From NCBI GenBank assembly GCA_015075175.1, contig JABTUV010000001.1:248001-312000 (forward strand): a stretch of DNA of 64,000 nucleotides, given 5' to 3'. The position numbers and the translations under genes are program-made. Below, one piece after another: positions 60,228-64,000 of this stretch (position 1 is its first letter; each line of letters opens with the position of its first letter). This stretch comes from a bacterium. Its GTDB lineage: Bacteria > Hinthialibacterota > Hinthialibacteria > H5-UNCL2. The notes under the pieces were generated by a model. It ran no database searches and had not been told where the DNA came from. It saw only the letters and a program-made list of their open reading frames with translations.

Positions 60228-62855
60228 ATGACGGACACCGCTTTAATTGACGTACAGAAGCCCGCTCGCTACGTGGCGGGCGAACTCAACCGCCCACCGG
60301 TCCGGTTGGACGGACGGGTATCGCTCTGCTTCACCTTCCCGGACGTGTACGAAGTAGGCATGTCCAACCAGGGCCTCTTGCTCCTCTACCACAAGATGGC
60401 CGAACGGCCCGGCACGCGCGTCGAGCGCTGCTTCTGCCCCTGGCCGGATCGGGAGCGACAACTCAGGGACGCCGGGCGGTCGCTCTGTTCACTGGAGACG
60501 GACACGCCTTTGGCCGAGTTCGACCTGCTGGGCTTTTCCATGCCCACGGAACTCATGTGCACCAACATCCTGACCATGCTGAACCTCTCCGGCATTCCGC
60601 TGCGCGCCCGCGAGCGGAACGAGGCCCACCCCCTCTGCATCGCGGGCGGCCACGGTGTGGTCAATCCTGAACCCGTCGCCGAGATTCTCGACGCGGTCGT
60701 GATCGGGGACGGGGAGGAAGTCCTGTGCGAGATCATGGACGCCTTGGAGCGCGCCAAAGTCGAAGGCGCCTCGCGCGAGGAGAAACTGCTGGCGCTGGCC
60801 GCCATCCAGGGAGTGTACGTGCCCCGCTTCTATGCCTGTAGTTGGAACCAGGACGGCACGCTCGCCTCGATCCATCGCATCCGCGAGGACGTGCCCGAGA
60901 CGGTCGATCGGCGCGTGGTCGATCTGGAGACCAACATCTATCCCACCCGGCCGCTCCTGCCGCACACGCAGACGATCCACGATCGCATCGCCATCGAGGT
61001 GCGGCGCGGCTGCACTCAGGGCTGCCGCTACTGCCAGGCGGGCTATATCACGCGCCCGGTGCGCGAGCGCGACCCGGATACCATCGTCAAGCTGGCCTGC
61101 GAGACGCTGGCCAACACCGGTCAGGGCGAAGTCTCGCTCCTGTCCCTCTCTTCGGCCGACTACAGCGGCCTGCACGAGACGGTGGAAAAGCTGTTGCCGC
61201 ACCTGAAAGAGCATAACGTCAACCTGTCCCTGCCGTCGCTGCGCATCGACAGTTTCGCGCCGGAGGTCGCCAAACTTTTGGCCGGCCTTTCCAAGCGCGG
61301 TCTGACGTTTGCGCCGGAGTGCGCCAGTCCGCGCCTGCAGCGCGTCATCAATAAGAACATCAGCCGCGACGCCATTCTCTCTACCATCGCTCTCACCGCG
61401 CAGGCGGGTTGGGAGCAGGTCAAGCTCTACTACATGATCGGGATGCCGACCGAGACCGACGCGGATATTCTTGAGATTGTCGAGACGGCGCGGGCGGTGC
61501 GACGGGAGCTGGTCAAGCACTCGGGGCGGCGCGCGACCGTGCACGTGGGCGTCTCGCCGTTCGTACCCAAGCCGCATACCCCCTTCCAGTGGGAACCCCA
61601 GGTTCCGCGCGAGGAGCTGGAGCGGCGCGCGCGCCTCGTCAAGGACGGCCTGCGCGGCAAGGGCTTCAAGGTCAACTGGCACGATACGCACAAGAGTGAG
61701 ATCGAGGCCTGCCTGGCGACCGGCGACCGGCGGCTGTCGGAAGTCATCATCACGGCCTGGCAGCTGGGATGCAGGTTTGAAGAGTGGACGGAGACCTTCC
61801 GCCCCGACCTTTGGGCCGAAGCTTTCCGGCGCAATAACCTCTCCCTTGACTTCTACGCCCATCGCCGCCGCGACAAACGCGAAGTTCTGCCTTGGGATCC
61901 TATCTTTACCGGCGTCGAGCGTACGTTCCTTTGGGGCGAGCGCCTGAAGGCGTACAACGAGGCGTTCATCTGGGATTGCACGGAAGGGCGCTGCTACATG
62001 TGCGGCGCCTGTCCGGAAGGCGACGGCCACCGCATGGCGGTGCTCGAGAATCATGATGGTGGCTTGGCTCGGGCATTCGTGCCCGAGACGGCAGATCTGG
62101 AGACTTGCCCAACCCAGGAGGGGGAGACGGCAGATCTGGAGACCTGCCCTCCCCGATCAACTTCGCTTCGGTTGCGCCTGCGCTATCAGAAGACGGGCGC
62201 CTGGGCGTGGATTTCGCATCTGGACACCATCGAGCAGGTGCATCGCGCGCTTCGGCGTGCCGGCCTTCCCCTGTCTTACAGCGAAGGATATACCCCCCGT
62301 CCCAAAACCAGTTTCTCCGACCCGCGGCCCATCGGTCAGGAAGGTCTGGGCGAATACGTAGACGTCGAACTGCGCGAGGAACTGCCACCGGAGGAGGTTC
62401 TGGCACGCCTGAATCGAGTGTGTCCGGACGAGCTGCGCTTCACCCATGCGCGGCAGTTACCGGAACATGCGCTCGGCCTTGGCAAGCTGAGCGAGGCGCA
62501 CGAGTATGACGTGGTGGTTTCCGGCTGGCAGGGCGATATAACTGAGATTAGCGAAAAAATCGCTAAAATCAGCGAATCCGACTCGTGCCTGGTCCCCGCC
62601 TACAGTCACAAAACCGGCCAGGAGACTCAACTTGACATTGCCGGCGCGCTGGTTACACTGAGCGTTTCGTGCCCGGAACCCGGCGTGCTGGGGGTGAGGC
62701 TGGTTCTGCGCAACCACGTCGGGCGCGTTCCCCGACCTGAGAACGTGGTGCTCCACGGGCTGGGTTTGGCGGAGAGCGCCCGGGGGGTGCGCGTGACCCA
62801 CCGGGACGTCTTGCATCAACGCGACGGGTTCTGGCGGTCGATCCTGGACGCCTGA
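60228..62855 (+). CDS. TIGR03960-type radical SAM protein fused to a DUF2344 (TIGR03936) domain
   Basis: 875 residues. The N-terminal part has a B12-binding-like fold (FPDVYEVGMSNQGLLLLYHK). The radical SAM 4Fe-4S motif CTQGCRYC lies in EVRRGCTQGCRYCQAGYITR at about 255-274, with the rest of the SAM barrel to about 600. A linker holds two near-identical segments (ETADLETCP, twice). The DUF2344 domain starts about residue 645 (RLRYQKTGAWAWISHLDTIE; PLSYSEGYTPRPKTSF). The two families often occur as neighbours or fusions next to RNase E/G, as here. The function is thought to concern ribosome or RNA modification but is not established. ATG 60228 is the only sensible start. Confidence 0.92.
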   Translation: MTDTALIDVQKPARYVAGELNRPPVRLDGRVSLCFTFPDVYEVGMSNQGLLLLYHKMAERPGTRVERCFCPWPDRERQLRDAGRSLCSLETDTPLAEFDLLGFSMPTELMCTNILTMLNLSGIPLRARERNEAHPLCIAGGHGVVNPEPVAEILDAVVIGDGEEVLCEIMDALERAKVEGASREEKLLALAAIQGVYVPRFYACSWNQDGTLASIHRIREDVPETVDRRVVDLETNIYPTRPLLPHTQTIHDRIAIEVRRGCTQGCRYCQAGYITRPVRERDPDTIVKLACETLANTGQGEVSLLSLSSADYSGLHETVEKLLPHLKEHNVNLSLPSLRIDSFAPEVAKLLAGLSKRGLTFAPECASPRLQRVINKNISRDAILSTIALTAQAGWEQVKLYYMIGMPTETDADILEIVETARAVRRELVKHSGRRATVHVGVSPFVPKPHTPFQWEPQVPREELERRARLVKDGLRGKGFKVNWHDTHKSEIEACLATGDRRLSEVIITAWQLGCRFEEWTETFRPDLWAEAFRRNNLSLDFYAHRRRDKREVLPWDPIFTGVERTFLWGERLKAYNEAFIWDCTEGRCYMCGACPEGDGHRMAVLENHDGGLARAFVPETADLETCPTQEGETADLETCPPRSTSLRLRLRYQKTGAWAWISHLDTIEQVHRALRRAGLPLSYSEGYTPRPKTSFSDPRPIGQEGLGEYVDVELREELPPEEVLARLNRVCPDELRFTHARQLPEHALGLGKLSEAHEYDVVVSGWQGDITEISEKIAKISESDSCLVPAYSHKTGQETQLDIAGALVTLSVSCPEPGVLGVRLVLRNHVGRVPRPENVVLHGLGLAESARGVRVTHRDVLHQRDGFWRSILDA

Positions 62856-62871
62856 ACGGGACTGGGGTGGT

Positions 62872-64000
62872 ATGCCCGTAATCCATAAAAAGCTCCTGGT
62901 CTCGCGCGACGCCTACGAGACTCGGGTCGCAGTTCTGGAAAATTCGTCCCTGGCCGAGTTCTATTACGAGCGCGCCGACCAGGATCGCACGACCGGCAAC
63001 ATCTACAAGGGGCGGGTGATGTCGATCGTGCCGGGCATCGAGGCGGCGTTCGTGGACATCGGGCTGCCGCGCAACGCCTTCCTGTACGTGACCGACGTGG
63101 CGCAGGTGCGGGACGAGTTCGAGCTGCTGGCGCACGCCCACGGAAGCGGCCAGGACGAAGAGGAGGCGCACGACGACGACGAGCGGGTGAGCCTGCCGCC
63201 GGTTTCGATCCAGGACGTGCTCAAAGAGGGCCAGGAAATCCTGGTGCAGATGCAGAAGGAGCCGATCGGAGCCAAGGGCTGCCGGGTCAGTACCAACATC
63301 ACACTGCCGGGGCGATACCTGGTACTGCTGCCGGTGACGCGGCACGTGGGGATTTCACGGCGCATCGAGGACGAGGCGGAGCGGGCGCGGCTGTTGGAGC
63401 TGGTTGCGGGGCTGGTACCGGCGGGCATGGGCGCCATCGTTCGGACCGCCGGCGCGGGCATGGCCCGCGACGCATTCGCCTCCGACATCGAGTATCTTTC
63501 CGCCGAGTGGGAGAAGATCGTGGCGGTGGGAGAGGCGGCGGGCGCACCCGCCCTCGTCCACCAGGAGGTCGGCCTGGTGCAGCGCATGGTGCGCGACGCC
63601 CTCACCGACGAGGTGGGCGAGATCATCGTGGACCATCCCGACACGCATCGGGAACTCTGCGACTATCTCGCGCGCATGATTCCGCGCCTGGCCGCGCGCG
63701 TCGTGCTCTACTCCCAGCACCAGCCGCTGTTTCGGCGCATGGGAATTGAGACCGAGATCAGCAACCTGCGCAACCGCAAGGTGTGGCTGAACTGCGGCGG
63801 CTACGTGGTGATCGACGAGACGGAGGCCTTGACCGCCATCGACGTGAATACCGGCCGCTACGTGGGCAAGCACAACCTGGAGGAGACGGTCTTCCATACC
63901 AACATGGAGGCGGCGGTGGAGATCGCCCGGCAGCTGCGGCTGCGCGACATCGGCGGGATCATCATCATCGACTTCATCGACATGAAGTCGGAGAGCAACC
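62872..64000 (+). CDS. rng: Ribonuclease E/G (partial, cut by window edge)
   Basis: 376 codons visible from ATG 62872, 17 bp after the radical SAM gene. The start is typical of RNase E/G (KKLLVSRDAYETRVAVLENS, FYYERAD). The S1 domain (GNIYKGRVMSIVPGIEAAFV, GLPRNAFLYVTD) carries an acidic insertion (SGQDEEEAHDDDERV). The catalytic region has the metal-binding Asp in ALTAIDVNTGRYVGKHNLEE and a second Asp in GGIIIIDFIDM. These residues match the active site of RNase E/G. No E-type membrane-binding or scaffold tail can be judged because the C-terminus is outside. Confidence 0.95.
   Translation, partial: MPVIHKKLLVSRDAYETRVAVLENSSLAEFYYERADQDRTTGNIYKGRVMSIVPGIEAAFVDIGLPRNAFLYVTDVAQVRDEFELLAHAHGSGQDEEEAHDDDERVSLPPVSIQDVLKEGQEILVQMQKEPIGAKGCRVSTNITLPGRYLVLLPVTRHVGISRRIEDEAERARLLELVAGLVPAGMGAIVRTAGAGMARDAFASDIEYLSAEWEKIVAVGEAAGAPALVHQEVGLVQRMVRDALTDEVGEIIVDHPDTHRELCDYLARMIPRLAARVVLYSQHQPLFRRMGIETEISNLRNRKVWLNCGGYVVIDETEALTAIDVNTGRYVGKHNLEETVFHTNMEAAVEIARQLRLRDIGGIIIIDFIDMKSESN

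Overview
The window is a GC-rich bacterial chromosome segment with tightly packed genes. The paired cytochrome-like DUF1549/DUF1553 protein, a Tat-exported DUF1501 protein and a PPC-domain protein (14.9-20.3 kb) are typical of Planctomycetes and related uncultured phyla. Secreted beta-helix/dockerin proteins, DUF4838 and GH38 glycosidases, a URO-D-like methyltransferase and a GxxExxY protein point the same way. My inference is a bacterium of, or near, the Planctomycetes/PVC, Hydrogenedentes or Sumerlaeota kind, not assignable further from sequence alone. Many conserved genes, including essential single-copy ribosomal protein genes, carry single-base indels. This looks like sequencing or assembly error rather than gene decay, so several genes are annotated as one CDS spanning several frames.

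Layout. 0-4.7 kb (minus): a type III-like restriction-modification operon (Mod, then Res helicase) with a HepT/MntA toxin-antitoxin pair between the two enzymes. 4.9-7.6 kb (minus): a lipoprotein-like TolB/formylglycine-enzyme-type fusion, a TPR protein and a DnaJ-like protein. 7.7-13.1 kb (plus): DUF2905, then tRNA-Thr, tuf, rpmG, secE, nusG, rplK, rplA, an L10 leader, rplJ and rplL. 13.4-20.3 kb (minus): a Rid/chorismatase-like protein and the planctomycete-type secreted cluster. 20.7-27.4 kb: a coiled-coil membrane protein, smc and a Tat-exported amidohydrolase. 27.8-31.0 kb: pilB and pilC, type IV pilus/type II secretion ATPase and platform. 31.4-42.1 kb: a giant beta-helix/dockerin protein, a URO-D-like methyltransferase, an LEA-2 lipoprotein and a Kelch-like protein whose ORF contains dispersed repeats. 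42.4-46.9 kb: rseP, a fused LMW phosphatase/RpiB, nrdR and a methyltransferase. 46.9-53.6 kb: a glycan locus (DUF4838 protein divergent from GH38 alpha-mannosidase, a GT2-methyltransferase fusion and a GH5 glycosidase). 53.6-58.5 kb: a GxxExxY gene between inverted 41-bp repeat arrays, a SagB-type oxidoreductase, adenylate kinase, a TlpA-like thioredoxin and a CBS-domain protein. 58.6-64.0 kb: a nucleotide-sugar epimerase, a 393-bp palindromic repeat element, a radical SAM-DUF2344 fusion and the start of RNase E/G.

The most unusual content is between genes. One family of about 80-bp hairpins has six copies with paired (compensatory) base changes in the stem. A second family starts with GTAGTTGCGCAGC. 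A composite element carries GGGACAGTC/GACTGTCCC ends. These elements sit directly at stop codons, in the L10 leader region, at the 5' end of a gene and inside a long ORF. They look like REP/MITE-type repeats; no transposase is present in the window. The other item most worth checking is the Mod-MntA-HepT-Res operon.
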